The notes beneath the pieces were generated by a model. That model had not been told where the DNA came from. It saw nothing but the letters and a program-made list of their open reading frames with translations, and did not search any database. The translations under genes were made by a program, and so were the position numbers. This document shows positions 9,045-20,351 of a stretch of DNA of 52,070 bases, in pieces. Source of the stretch: Balamuthia mandrillaris (lineage: Eukaryota > Discosea > Longamoebia > Balamuthiidae); NCBI GenBank assembly GCA_031835245.1, contig JAVKOQ010000355.1, forward strand, positions 1 through 52,070, given 5' to 3'. Every line of letters starts with the position of its first letter. The first letter of the stretch is position 1.

Positions 9045-11970
9045 CTCTCTCTCTCCGTTATCTTTAACTTATTCCAGTAACAAAACGCCTTGCGGCGGTT
9101 CAGTGCTACCATTCCTATTGCCTTTCCACAGAGCTTCATCTATACGGAGATAAAAAGCGTCACTGGCGCTGCCCCGACTGCAAAGTATGCGAGGTGTGTA
9201 AGGATCCCGGAGACGAGGATCGCCTACTTGTTTGTGAGCGGTGCGACGACGGCTTTCATACATTTTGCCTACAGCCTCCGCTACTCGAAATCCCTTCAGG
9301 GACTTGGTATTGTGACAGTTGCGCCGATAATCCCCCTGCTATAGTGACAGAGAGCTCAGATATAGACTTTGATCGGCTACCACAACGAGTGTATGCACGG
9401 GTTGAGGATAAACGCTCTGCTCCGAAGGCCCACCTTCATGCCACGAATCGGTTGTTGGAACAACCGAGAATATCCATGACACGAGAACAGCAGAGACAGT
9501 TTGAAGGATTATTGTTTGACTTGTATGAAATGCAAGCTCAAATAGCCTCCCTCGACTACCGCTCGGATCTTGCTGGGCTCAGTTATGAGGATGCAGAGCC
9601 ATTTGGAAAGAATGACAGAGCGGTGGAAGAAGAACGAGAGAACGAGGCTGAAGCTACGCTTAAACAGGACGTTGATCAGCGACCTGTCTTGGAAGATAGG
9701 TGTTGTTTCTGTTGTAGCTGTTGTCCAGATGTAACCCCTCAGCCTCTCCTCGCCCCACCGATGTTTGCCATCGGAAAAAATGACAGTAGAGAATGCACCT
9801 TCTGTGGCCAAAGAGGGGATTGTATGCCTTGCCAAGAAGGGAGACTACTTCCCCTAACCACAGATAAGTGGTGCCATGTCAATTGTGCAAGGGTATTTAT
9901 GTCCTTCTGATTCACTAAGTTTCCTTCGGCTAGATTCTTACTTTTTTGTGTCACTGTGTTTTTGCGTGGTTCCGGATCTAGTGGTCTTCCGAAGTTTATG
10001 CATGCCCAGATGGTGGGCTCATGAATGTAGAAAAGGCTGCAATGCGTGGCAGGAATATGGTATGTTACTTGCATGTAGATTCTTGCTTGCTTTTCCGCGT
10101 TTGCTCGCTTGCTCGCTAGGCTGACCTCTACCTATGAGTCCAGAGGTGCTCGCATTGTGGGAACAAAGGTGCCACCATTGGCTGCGCTGTGGCTAAATGC
10201 AGCAAAACTTATCATTTTATGTGCGCTAGGCAAGCTGGGTGTCTCTTCCTATCGAACAACTGCACTTTTTGCGCTGAGGACGCTCAGACAAGAAGTACCC
10301 AGTCACTACTAGATGCTCCTTTATTACCCCGCCAACAAGCCCTCTTCCGTAGAGTCTATGTTTTACGCAAAACAAAAGTCTTGGCAACCTCCTTGCCCGA
10401 CGATGATACCCTTCTGGAACTCAAAAAAGAGGATCCAACTCTATTTTCAGAGAATGGAACAATACCTTATTCTGTTGCCTCTCAGCCCCTAGTTTATGAA
10501 AGACGCGTTGGAGGGTTGACACTGAGCTTCCTTGGCATTATCGTTTATGAATATCCCGCCTTCCACTCGGATACTACCCTCTATCCCGTCGGTTTCAAAT
10601 CCATACGCACTTTTTGGAGCATGATCCAACCGTGGAAGAAATGGTAGCTTCCTTCTGCTCATCTATCCTCGCTTCCTCCCACGATTCATCCTAACGTCCT
10701 ATTTTTTGGTTACAACAACCAAGTGCTTACACAAATGAAATCCACTTCGACCGACGCAATAATAGTCCTGTCTTCATCGTTACTCCCTTAGACGGTGGCA
10801 AGTCTGTTGTGGCCTCTTCCCCTGCAGGTTTTTGTGCTGGGGTTTCTCCCATCCCCTCTTTTGCCTTTTCCCTTTTTCTCGTTCTCCCTCTTCAATCCGC
10901 TACCTATTGGGCTGTGGCAAGAGTTGATGAATGGCCTGTTGCTTAACGATGCTAAGACCATCTTTCGTGTTAACACAACAACAAAACAGAGGCATGGGGA
11001 AAAATCGTGTACGCCGTGCAGCAGCATCAGGAGAATACAGAGCAAACTGTCATAACTAACAGCATTGCAGAGCACTATTTTGGACTGTCTGCACCTTGGG
11101 TAAAACAGCGATTGGAATATCTTGAAAATGCCACTCGGTGTAGAAGGTTGTTTCATTCAGTTATTTGTTTTTTTTAATGCTAACTCACATGTATTTTGTT
11201 GCCTTATGCCCAGATATCAGTTTCAGTACCGAGATGTAACTCAAATAACAAGTGTGTTGCCAACCCCAAATGTAAATGGCTGTGCACGGTGTATTGCCTT
11301 TCTAAAGGGCAAACAGAAGAAGACCAAATATTTGTATGGGCAACCCATTTCTAGTTTTATGGCTCGGATGGAGAAAGTCCGCCAGGAGTATACAGCAGCA
11401 TTGGTTCATTCTGACCATGCACTAAGTATTCCTACCACTATTGAGTACAAAAAATTGCAGTCAAAACAGCGACGGCTGCGTGTATATCGGTCTAATATTC
11501 ATGACTGGGGTGTATTTACATTAGAACCCATAAAGCCTAATGAAATGATTGTGGAATATGTTGGTATGGTTACTTCTTGCTTTAATCTGTCCTATGCTTA
11601 CTAATCCTCTCTTTACTGCTTAATTCTGTGCTGGTTCTTTGCAGGAGAAATTATTAGGCAAAAGGTTGCTGATGAGCGAGAAGCTCAGTATTTCAAGCGT
11701 GGAATTGGAACTTATATGTTTCGTCTTGATGATGACCTCATTGTGGATGCTACCATGAAAGGCAACATTTCACGTATGATGAACCACTGCTGTGAACCAA
11801 ATGCAATTGCCAGGTTGGTAAAAATAGATGGAGAACCACACATAATTCTCTATGCAGCACAATACATTGCTCCAATGCAAGAAATAACTTATGATTATAA
11901 CTTCCCAATTGAAGATATCAAAATCCCTTGTTATTGTGGTGCTTCGTCTTGTAAAGGCTTTCTTAATTAA
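7842..11970 (+). CDS. KMT2: KMT2/trithorax-like histone H3K4 methyltransferase (Myb-like, PHD, ePHD, FYRN, FYRC, SET)
   Basis: Exons 7842-7951, 8001-8176, 8282-8934, 9104-9892, 9982-10059, 10144-10643, 10724-10827, 10990-11146, 11214-11563, 11645-11970 give 1080 aa, all in frame. In order: a Myb/SANT-like block (GPWSEEEKKLFL, then FSRSIPGRVGYQCSNYYR, about 60-115); tandem PHD fingers (CCLCGSS; CEVCKDPGDEDRLLVCERC; about 295-400); an extended PHD (CTFCGQRGD, WCHVNCA, KCSKTYHFMCA; about 545-650); FYRN (GGLTLSFLG, YPVGFKSIRTFWS, KKCAYTNEI; about 726-795); FYRC (EAWGKIVYAV, FGLSAPWVKQRLEYL; about 815-865); SET (SNIHDWGVF, RMMNHCCEPN, EITYDYNFPIED); and post-SET CYCGASSCKGFLN. Residues that bind S-adenosylmethionine and the post-SET Zn cysteines are present. 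The SET domain is closest to MLL/trithorax. The first intron is a 49-nt GC-AG intron (AAAAG/GCAAG). The downstream domains are certain; the first exon is probable. Confidence 0.92.
9008..9056. repeat. (CT)n array in KMT2-like intron 3
   Basis: A dinucleotide array of about 48 bp just upstream of the acceptor of intron 8935-9103; it is pyrimidine-rich on the coding strand. Confidence 0.93.
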
Positions 11971-13800
11971 CTCAAGAAACTTGAGATAATAAATAAATTT
12001 ATTTTAGAGTTTTTGTAAGTACGATTTCATTTTAGAGTTTTTGTAAGTAAAATACACATTGTATGCAATTCCCAGATAAAGGGATGAATAACACGAATAG
12101 ACAGGGCCAAGACATATATATAAATTCAAGAGGAAACATGGAAACAAATGGTGTTAAGAGGGAAAGGTGTGATATGAATAAAACAAAACTAACTAACTAA
12201 AAGAGAAGGGAGCAATAGAATAAAAGAAAGTAGCCTAGTAATGTGATAGTAGACAATTGGACCATGTCACTAATGTCAACAAGGAAAAAAAGAAAGGAAA
12301 GGCAACAGAGCTAATATTTTGAGAGTAATTCTTGATACTCTATCCTCTTTTTTAAATTTAAATTTCTGTTATACCACTTTCCCATTATACTTATCTCTAT
12401 CTCCTTGTATATAGGTATGTTTCTTTTTTACATGTTAATGAAGGTCTTTTCCCTGTGTTCAACGAGTTATTATTCATCAGGCTGTTCCTCTCCCTGCTAG
12501 TCTTTTTATATTTCCTTTGATTATTTTACATTATTTCTAAGAATTGATGAAATGCAAAAGAACAGCTATACTTTCAATTTGCCCTTGTTGTTTATAATCT
12601 ATGATAGCTTTTTACTTGTTCTTCATTTCCTTTGTCTACCCTATAAATTGTGAAGCAGTCTTCCTAAAGATTTGCACATTTTAAACAGAAATGTATTGCT
12701 GTTCTTCCTTAGTATAGCATACTAGGCACCCACAATCCTCTTTAGATTACTGAATAACTCCTCACTTTTTTCAATAAGCAGTCTACTACAATGAATAGCA
12801 TTCATCAAATGTTCCTTTATTGAGTTGATAATCACTAGGCTAGGTTGTTGTCCAACCAAATATCTATTTGTCCAGAAGTTATGCTTGGTTTGAGACTCTT
12901 ATCCTCTTAGCTTTCTTCTCAATATCATCTCTTTACTTTCTTCACCTATCTCTTCTTCCCTGTTCTTCCTTTAACACAGTACAAACAAAAAAGAGAATCC
13001 CCTTTTGAAAATCTAATAAATTTAAAAGGAAACCACAAAAGGTATATCACTAAATCCTTTCAAATGAATCTCAAAAACCACTATTGCATTGTGTTGTGTT
13101 GTTAACAAACAAGGTCTTGTTGATCATTTTTTAGATTCATACACAAAGCAAAGGGCAACTCTATCAACAATAACACATAAAATTTATCAAGGGACAGCAT
13201 ACCTATTGAATTGAACATTCAATTAAATTTTCCAATCTATATCATTTGACTGGCTAATGCCAATCTGACTAGAGAAGAAAGAAATCATGAGCATTAGTGT
13301 GAATGATATCAAATGATAGGGGAACACAATGGTTTGATGAACAAGCAAAAGAGAGAACTGAGGAAAGGAAAAGAACTGTGCTGATTTGCACTTGTCCCTG
13401 CTGACCAGCCAAAAAGAATGCCTACATCATCTACAAAATGACTAATCAAAATAATGAGAAAGCAGCAAAAATATGCCAGGAGTTTCTTTGTCAGCTTGCA
13501 CATGTCTTGCTAGAAAAAGCAGGAGGCATAAAGAGGAAAAAGAGAAGATGCAGCAATACTAGCCATCAAGCAGGTAGAGGGATCCACTTTGCAGAGAGGA
13601 TAGGAAAGTGAGAAACATGCCTATATTGCAGAAGTGACTCAGCACACCAGCCAACACACACACAAAGGCAACTGTTGCATTGCATATTCTACTCCTGGAA
13701 TTGCTTTGTGCTCTACCATCACGGTTTCTCTCAAAAATTATACTCTTCTGTGCTATAATCCCTTCCAGCTTTTCCCCTTTTTTTCTCAAATCTTTTTTGT
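11971..13800. other. AT-rich non-coding start of a decayed-element island
   Basis: Composition drops sharply to AT-rich directly after the KMT2-like stop. A 26-bp segment, ATTTTAGAGTTTTTGTAAGTA-like, occurs twice in tandem at about 12000-12050. The region holds one copy of a dispersed 125-bp repeat (12366-12489). I see no host gene; open frames are short and lack motifs. Confidence 0.65.
12366..12489 (-). repeat. Dispersed 125-bp repeat, copy 1 (inverted)
   Basis: Read on the minus strand it aligns end to end with 33871-34006 and 34115-34253. Shared landmarks are GGGAACAACC at one end, GGGAAAAGACCTTTAAT in the middle and GAGTGGTATAA near the other end. No coding potential or tRNA-like promoter boxes seen; family unknown. 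Confidence 0.75.
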
Positions 13801-13899
13801 CCATGTTCAGGGAGTCTTCACACAAGTTGCAAATCATCTATCCCTCCATCTACAAAAAGGTTCCCAAGTTCTCCATCAACATAGATGACTAAGTACTTC

Positions 13900-14516
13900 A
13901 CTGACATAGAAATCCTTCTCTCATGGGGACAAGCTGAAAAACTCACTAGCAAACTTTAAAACCAACTTCAAATTTCACAGCTCCTTTATCATTCATCACT
14001 GCACTGATAACAGAGCCCACGACCTTGAAGACATCACTGGCAATATACTCCCTGACAAAGTTCCTCTAAGTGCTGTTAAGCACATTGATCCCAGCACTCC
14101 TTTTGAAGACAAACATTTTGAAGTTGAAAAGGTCCTCAACCATGATGGCCCACTGTTTAACCATTACAACTTTATGAAGTGAAAAGGATACCCAGATTTA
14201 GATAACTCCTAGGTTGCAGCCAAGGACTTCAGCTCTCAGTGACTTGTCTCCACCTACTAGGGGAAGAAGTACTCCAAGAAATGTTGCAAACAATGTTCTC
14301 AAAGGAAAGGCAGTGATGTTGGAAAACCAATGGTTCACTTCATTATGACTATCTATCAACACTCTCCCTGGATACCCCAAATTCTTCTCTCACACCTTTA
14401 TTTTCCTTTTTTCCTTGTGACATATTCAAAGCACACACTTTGGTCCACACCCCTTTTTCTTGTGAATAAACTTAGAGTTGCTTACATGCCTTTCCTTTTT
14501 TGATCCTGCTACATCC
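13900..14516 (+). mobile_element. Ty3/Gypsy (chromovirus-type) fossil: integrase tail, chromodomain, 3' LTR
   Basis: A broken element, visible only at its 3' end. Around 13950-14230 there is an integrase C-terminal-like segment followed by a chromodomain (FEVEKVLNHDG and, in the same region, KGYPDLDNS). This is the arrangement of chromovirus-type Ty3/Gypsy elements. A purine-rich stretch (AAAGGAAAGGCAG, about 14301-14313) follows in the position of a polypurine tract. Next comes an LTR-like unit that begins TGTTGGAAAACCAA at 14317. The 5' half is not recognisable. It carries several breaks and its LTR is well diverged from the copy at 20492, so it is old. Family assignment rests on the chromodomain and its position. 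Confidence 0.6.
14317..14516 (+). repeat. LTR (about 200 bp), family A, copy 1
   Basis: It starts TGTTGGAAAACCAA, contains GCACACACTTTGGTCCACAC and TGTGAATAAAC (a possible poly-A signal), and is about 80 percent alike by eye to 20492-20702. Its position just after the chromodomain makes it the probable 3' LTR of the Gypsy fossil. The right boundary is approximate. Confidence 0.6.
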
Positions 14517-15060
14517 ATTTAAGTGGCCTCTGAGTGGAGAGTTGGTGGGCTTTCAAACATGGCAAATCCTCCAAAAGCCTTTGCTCCATTCTTTTGGGTG
14601 CCTAGTAGTAGTAATAAGAAGTTTATTTGCTCTGAGAGCAACACTAACCTATACATAAAAAGTAAGCATTGTACATACATAGTGTGGAATGTGGACAATG
14701 GAGATGAAGAACAAGTCAGAAAGCTAATTATAAAAGACTGTACAACAAAGCTCCTGTCAAGTGGAAAGAAATGCAACAGAGCTCAAGAGATGGAGCATTG
14801 TAAGCAGAGTTGTAAACGAGTCTGGAGATTGTGGGCAGCAAGAGCAAGTTGGAAGTATGGAAGTTCTTCTGCATTTTATCAATCTTTGGAAGTAATGTAA
14901 AAGTAAGGAAATGATAAGAGAGGAAAAGGGGAAGAAAAGGATAGCTAGATGATACAAAGTTAGTCTGAAAGCTCATTCAACACCTTTCACTTGTGAACTA
15001 ACATAACAATTGGGAAGGCATTGAGGATGAGGGAGTATCTTCTCTCACCTTCTCTCTTCT
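14517..15060. other. AT-rich spacer with a repeated 38-bp segment
   Basis: No gene recognised. A segment reading TAGTAGTAGTAATAAGAAG followed by TTTATTTGCTCTGAGAGC (about 14604-14640) recurs in the same orientation at about 20108-20145. It may be part of a LINE 3' region. Confidence 0.5.
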
Positions 15061-15170
15061 CACCTTCCTCTTCCTTTGCTTGGGTTATCTCTTCCAGAAG
15101 CTCAAAGTGCCCATCTTGCCTCTCAGCATGGCGAATTACTGCTTGCCTTTCCAACTCACAGTAGGCCTTG
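15061..15170 (-). repeat. LINE tail, member of an inverted pair
   Basis: Reverse complement of 19886-19994 with only a few differences. Both encode the peptide CELERQAVIRHAERQDGHF on their respective strands, so two related LINE 3' tails lie about 4.7 kb apart, head to head. Confidence 0.9.
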
Positions 15171-16780
15171 CTTTATCTCCTCTTTCCCTTTCCTCTGCCA
15201 CCCGTAGCTTTCTTGCCACCACGTTGATATACACATTGAAAAAGAAGGGAGACAAAACTACTCCTTGCTTAACTCCTCTTTCTACCAGAAATTCCTCAGA
15301 GAGTTGCCCATTCATGCGAATGACACTTGTCATACCATGGTACCACTCTGCAATGATGCCCATTGCTGCCTCTTCTGCTCCTCTTTTGCACAATGTCCTT
15401 GCCAGTATGTCATGGTCAAGCATGTCATATGCCTTGCTGATACCCAACAGAGCAATATAAGTGCGTTCTTTGCTTTTCTTCATCAGGCATTTCTTCAACC
15501 ACCACACTTGATCCATGACTCCTCTTCCTTTTCTAAATCCACAATGGCAATCACTTATCCACCCTTGCTCTCTTGCTTGTATGTTCAACTGCACCAAGAT
15601 AGCTCCCTCAAACACCTTGGCTGCGTTGCATAGGAGGGTCATTCCTCTATAGTTTGCTGGGTTCTGGGGATTTCCTGCCTTATGCAATGGAATAACCACC
15701 CCCTGGTTCCACTCCTTGGGAAACACGCCTTTGTTCTCAATTGCCTTGATCAGTGTCCAAGTTGCATCTTGCACATGTTTACCTCCATACTTCATCATTT
15801 CCCCATCAATATTATCCACTCCAGCTGCTTTGCCCATCCTCAATCTTTTCCTCCATGCAAGATTAAAGCTTTCCTTCTTAAGCCATTTGCTTCCAGACCA
15901 AGACTGTCCTTCTGGACCTGCTTCCTCTCGATGCAAGCTCCTGATGGAAGAATCCTTCCTTCCCAGCTTTGCCCAGTGTTTCTTGAAGGCTGCCATGCTA
16001 CCATGGTGCTTAATAACAGCTTTGGGCTCTGTTCTACGCTTTGCCACTATCTTCCACATGTTGCCAATCCATTTCCTTGATGTTCTCTTGTCTCTTCCAC
16101 TTTATCCAAAGGAGTATCATCACGAATCAACACAGAGTAATTCCACTCCTTCTTTGTCTTTGTGCTTTTTCTTCATTGTTTGTTTTTTTGTTTTGTTTGC
16201 TCTTGCCACTTGGAGAACTTCTTGTCAAGGCAAGCCTTGAGGTCCTGTGATGCCCACAGTTCGTTGTTAATGCCCTCTTTGTTTTGTTGTTTGGTCCATA
16301 GAAACAGCCTTTGATACCATGGAGAAGTGATAGGCAAAGATTCTCTTGCCATGATTATCTGCATAAAAGTTGATAACCATGAAAACAGCACCAAAGACTT
16401 TGTAGCTGTTTATAGAAGGTTCGTGTTTCTTTATCCAGACTTTGTCCTAGGTGAAGAGTTTCTTTGTAGTCCAACACCAGAATACAAGCTGTTTGAGCTT
16501 TGAGTTGCTCTTTTTGTTGATGATAGCTTTGTTTTTGCTGTTCTATGTGTTCTTGGTGGTGATAATGGTGTTTCACTTCTCTTTGTAAGCAAGTAATGTG
16601 TTTTGGCCAAGTTTCAGCTTCAAGAAGAAGGTCAGCTGGTGCAGTTGTGAGAGTGGAAGTTGTTCCAATGAAAGGGATTGAAGCAATGAGAAAGGAAGAG
16701 ATGGAAGAGGAAGAGACAAAAGCAGTTGAGGATGGGTTTTAGTGCAGGTCATGAGTACACAACCCAAGGAGACAAGAATG
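15061..16780 (-). mobile_element. LINE (non-LTR retrotransposon) fragment with reverse transcriptase
   Basis: The longest open block (16059-15136, minus) is a LINE reverse transcriptase. It contains NPANYRGMTLLCNAAKVFE, CGFRKGRGVMDQVWWLKK, LLGISKAYDMLDHDIL (RT motif A region; the first catalytic Asp is replaced, GISKAYD where DVSKAYD is usual) and ERGVKQGVVLSPFFFNVYIN. The block then jumps directly to the element's tail, so the YADD catalytic box and thumb are missing. Upstream (16060-16780) shows Lys/Gln-rich pieces in shifting frames that look like the pre-RT region. The element is truncated and inactive. Its final 110 bp recur inverted at 19886-19994. Confidence 0.85.
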
Positions 16781-17518
16781 TGAAAGGCTTGTGACCTCTT
16801 CTTCTTCCTTTCACAAGGTTTGAAGCTGTCTTCCTTCTTCCATGGAAGCCTCTATTTTTCATCAAAGCTGTTTCAGCCGTTATTCACACATTGCTCTGTT
16901 GAGGCATTTGCTGCAGACAGCTGTTCGTCTTTTGCAGCATTTGATTTGTGGAGGAGCATACTTTCAAAAGGTTTTTAGGCTGATGTCCATCTTTTGGAAG
17001 GACTGTCAGACAGCAGTGATGCTCTTATTCCAATAACAGAGGGGAACAACTTCAGCAGGCTGTGCTTTTGTTTTGAGCATTACTGTTTTGTTGTCGGCTG
17101 GGCAGGAGTTCTTCATGCAGTAGTCCTGTTGGCAACTGCCAACATAACCAACTCTTTTCTCCTCATTCTTCCTTCTTTCTTTCTCTTCGGTCTTTTTCTG
17201 CCGACAACTGACGTCACCTCTTCGATCAATCTTATCGACACCGAAGATCAACTTATTGTTTCCAGTCTTTTCCCCTGAAGTTTCTTCAAGCTCAGAAATT
17301 GAGAACCTCAACATGACGAACCCTCGATCTCTGGCCCTTAGGTTCCCTTCCTAACTATAAATTGGTTCTTCTTTCATTTTCTTCACTGGGGTTGCAGTTC
17401 ACAAACACAGAGGACAAACACACACACAATCACACCCTTATCTTTTCTCTTTTATGCATTAAATTTCATTGGGCTCTTGTCACTCTGTTGTTTCTTTTCT
17501 TGGTTCTATTCTCTTTGT
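16781..17518. other. Non-coding spacer in the element island
   Basis: Mixed sequence with T-rich runs. No convincing gene, RNA or element boundary. An open minus frame (17314-17006) is Lys/Glu-rich and has no motif. Confidence 0.5.
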
Positions 17519-17739
17519 CTAACAGTCCTGAATAGTTGCAATAACATCATCAGATACTTTGCACAGGAACATAGGCGGCACTGGCTTTGGCACAGGAGAC
17601 CCTCCCCCATATTTTCTCAAATGATGACTAGCTTGAGTCCTATAGAGTAAAAAGAGAAAGAAAGAGAGAAAAGAAGGAAAAAAACAGAAAGAGAAACAGT
17701 GCATAATAAATATGTTAATAACGAAGAAACAGAAATGAT

Positions 17740-17770
<31 letters not shown>

Positions 17771-18312
17771 CAAGTGGCAATGGCAATGGCAATGGCAATG
17801 ATGATGGTGATGACAATGACAACAGGAACAAGTACTCCATAGTAACAAAAGAGAATATACCATGCCTTGCTTGTAAAGTAGGCGCCATTCCTTGGCAGAG
17901 ACAAAGGTAGCAAAACTGTGCAGGACAGACAACCACTGGGATGATCGCCACCTTAGAAGCCTTGTAACTGAGTTGAATGGCTTGGGCAATGGGATGGAGG
18001 GCATTTTCTTCAATCTCCTGCAAGATTGGGCAGCCCCAGTTGCTTTGAAGAAGCTCACTCAGCAGTTTTCCAACCTTACCTTCATCCAGTTGTGTGAATG
18101 GATTTGGTTAACACAAAGTGATGAACAGCTGCACTATGAATCAACAGGGCGTCAGCATTGCAAGTAGAACAAACCTCCACTAAGTTCCTAAAGCAAACAC
18201 TTGCTCTGTGCCACAGTCCATTTATGTTGGCCCCCCTTTTGTTTTCCAAAAGCTTGGTTTCGTAGTAACAAAAAGCATTCTTTGCTAGTGGTGATCCCCT
18301 GTTGCATAACAA
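17519..18312 (-). pseudogene. Unrecognised protein-like blocks, possible decayed gene
   Basis: On the minus strand there are three stretches with protein-like composition: around 18310-18100; around 18085-17870 (contains GKVGKLLSELLQSNWGCPIL and NALHPIAQAIQLSYKASK); and 17640-17519 (HHLRKYGGGSPVPKPVPPMF, ending in a stop). They lie in different frames and are separated by a (CT)n tract plus a GGCAAT repeat on the plus strand. I could not find splice pairs joining all three. It may be a decayed gene or element; no family recognised. Confidence 0.35.
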
Positions 18313-18540
18313 GCTTGCCCATTATGTGTATATTTTTTATTTGTTTGTTTGTTTGTTTGTTTGTTTTTTTTTTTGGTTTGTGGGGACTGGTCTTTAATCT
18401 TGGTTTAAGTTGAACTAATCTTATTTTTTTTAAGTTTCCTTCTTTTGGTTTGTTGACACAAGAACTTTGGCGTACATCATGTCAACATGAGATGACCAAA
18501 TTGAAGCAGCTCGTTCCCCAACCATTTTTTTTCAGTTATA
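18313..18540. other. Spacer with (TTTG)n run
   Basis: A short TTTG tetranucleotide run (about 18343-18366) and T-rich sequence; nothing coding. Confidence 0.6.
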
Positions 18541-19342
18541 CGTAGACATAGATATGTAGATATACAAAAAGACTTTGACTCTGTACCTCATGAAGCTATT
18601 TTTAAACCCTTAAACTATATGGTCTAGACTCAACAACTATCATCACCCAACATGGAGACTCTCTCCCCTTCATAGTTAGTAGAGATGGAAAACAAGGTGA
18701 TCCCCTATTACCTCTTCTTTTCATATTATTCTTGAACCCTATTATAGAATTCCTTGCAAACCTCAAATCAGGTTATATCACCAGAAAAGGTAGAAATATT
18801 GCAATAATTGCTTATGCAGATGATATTGTCCTCTTAGCAGACTTAGCAGAAAAGATTAGCACATTTGAACACCTCCACCTTTTCCTCAAACTATCCTCCA
18901 TCAACATTAACCCAATGAAAACTGCAATCTCCTCATTTTATGACAAATCCTTTAGTCTTTATGTGGAACTTGATAGAAACTCCTACCCTATCTTAATAAT
19001 AGGACCATCTACCCACTATAAATACTTAGGGGCCCATATCTCCCTAGTAAACAATCACTGGGAACTAAACAACAAAGTACTGAAACAATTCCGAAAAATC
19101 AATGTAGCCAATAAATCAAAACGCCTTCCAGCATGTTTAAAAGCCCTACTTATCAACAACATAGCCCTTAGACAGGTAGAATACATTACCTATCCTCACA
19201 AACTTGCCCCACTTGTCCTAGAAACAATAGACCAGAAGGCCAGATGCACTAGTAGAAAAGCTCTCGACAAAAACCACAATTACAATAAAGCAATTCTACA
19301 TAACAAAGAAGATGATATTAAATGACTAAAAATAAAAGAACT

Positions 19343-19577
19343 TGTTGGTAAAATCACAGACACTTATCTCAAGACTCCTCATGTTGGATCCATCCCAGAT
19401 CCTTAGCTCTCCTTTCTTTTGTATCCTCCATCCTTCTTTTCTCCCTTTTCCCTTTTCTCTTGGTGGACTTTGAAGCAACGTTGGAGATTCACTCCTATTG
19501 TCCTTCCTCTATTCTCTTGAATACACTTCTTGTCTTGTCATTGACTCTTTTATTCTTGAGGTTGGATTCAATCAACA
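19343..19577. repeat. Solo LTR, family B, inserted in the LINE with a 4-bp target duplication
   Basis: The 235-bp unit begins TGTTGGTAAAATCAC and ends TTCAATCAACA, so it has TG...CA-type ends with matching TGTT/AACA. AACT lies immediately before it (19339-19342) and immediately after it (19578-19581). The LINE reading frame continues across the insertion point. No internal region is present, so it is a solo LTR. It is clearly related to 33293-33512. Confidence 0.75.
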
Positions 19578-19885
19578 AACTCATCACGTCTCACCTTATA
19601 GACAAAACATTACAAAGACTTGAACTGATCTCATCACAACTCCTAAAAGATACTATTGATAACTATAATAGCAAAATAGAACCTCACCCTCTGATAGGCA
19701 TACAAGCCCCAAAACCTAAATCAAGTTTTCTTACAATCACAGGACTCTTTACAGTACTGGAGAAAGCCAACCTTACACTTTACTTTAGAGAAGAATCTCT
19801 ATCAGAGCGACCCCTAAACAACGGTGTACCATTCTGTGCTGTTTATGCAGGCCACATGTAGAGCAAAATTGGGCTAGTTGACCAT

Positions 19886-19994
19886 CAAGGCCTACTGTGA
19901 GTTGGAAAGGCAAGCAGTAATTCGCCATGCTGAGAGGCAAGATGGGCACTTTGAGCTTCTGGAAGAGATAAGCCAAGCAAGGGAAGAGGAAGGT
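19886..19994 (+). repeat. LINE tail, second member of the inverted pair
   Basis: Inverted match to 15061-15170; see that entry. Confidence 0.9.
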
Positions 19995-20351
19995 CAGAAG
20001 AAAAAAGGTAAAGGCAGTGAAGCAGAGTCATTCTTGAGTGTTTTTATACACATCTTTAGTTCCTGCATAGAGAATGAAGCTATTATTTGGTTTGTTGCTT
20101 CTGGATGTAGTAGTAGTAATAAGAAGTTTATTTGCTCTAAGAGCGCTTCTGGATGTATTTTCTTTTGGAGAGATTGTCAGTAGCAGTTGTTATCAATATC
20201 AGGTGAGAGGGGGCATTCCTTGTACATGTTTTCCCAGAAGAAGGCTACATGTTTAGTGATTTTTTCTGGGATCACAGATGTTTTTGTGGTATTATCTTTT
20301 GCTAAGTAAGTGACACGATTTTGTTGGCCTTCTTCCTTAACATAAGCCCTT

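Larger units (their letters stand above)
18550..19994 (+). mobile_element. LINE fragment with reverse transcriptase YADD box, interrupted by an LTR
   Basis: The reverse transcriptase reads DIQKDFDSVPHEAIFK (motif A region, about 18570-18620) and, after a frame change, GKQGDPLLPLLFILF (motif B). AYADDIVLLADLAEKIS (catalytic YADD box, about 18805-18850) and HYKYLGAHISL follow. The ADD box is intact here, unlike the minus-strand LINE at 15-16 kb. Protein-like reading resumes after the LTR at 19343-19577 (THHL-type region through LEKANLTLYFREESL) and ends in the 110-bp tail shared, inverted, with 15061-15170. Frame changes and stops show it is dead. Confidence 0.8.

Noticed and set aside
15716-16240. 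Plus-strand Leu/Pro/Ser-rich frame of 174 codons
   Set aside because: It is antisense to the LINE reverse transcriptase.
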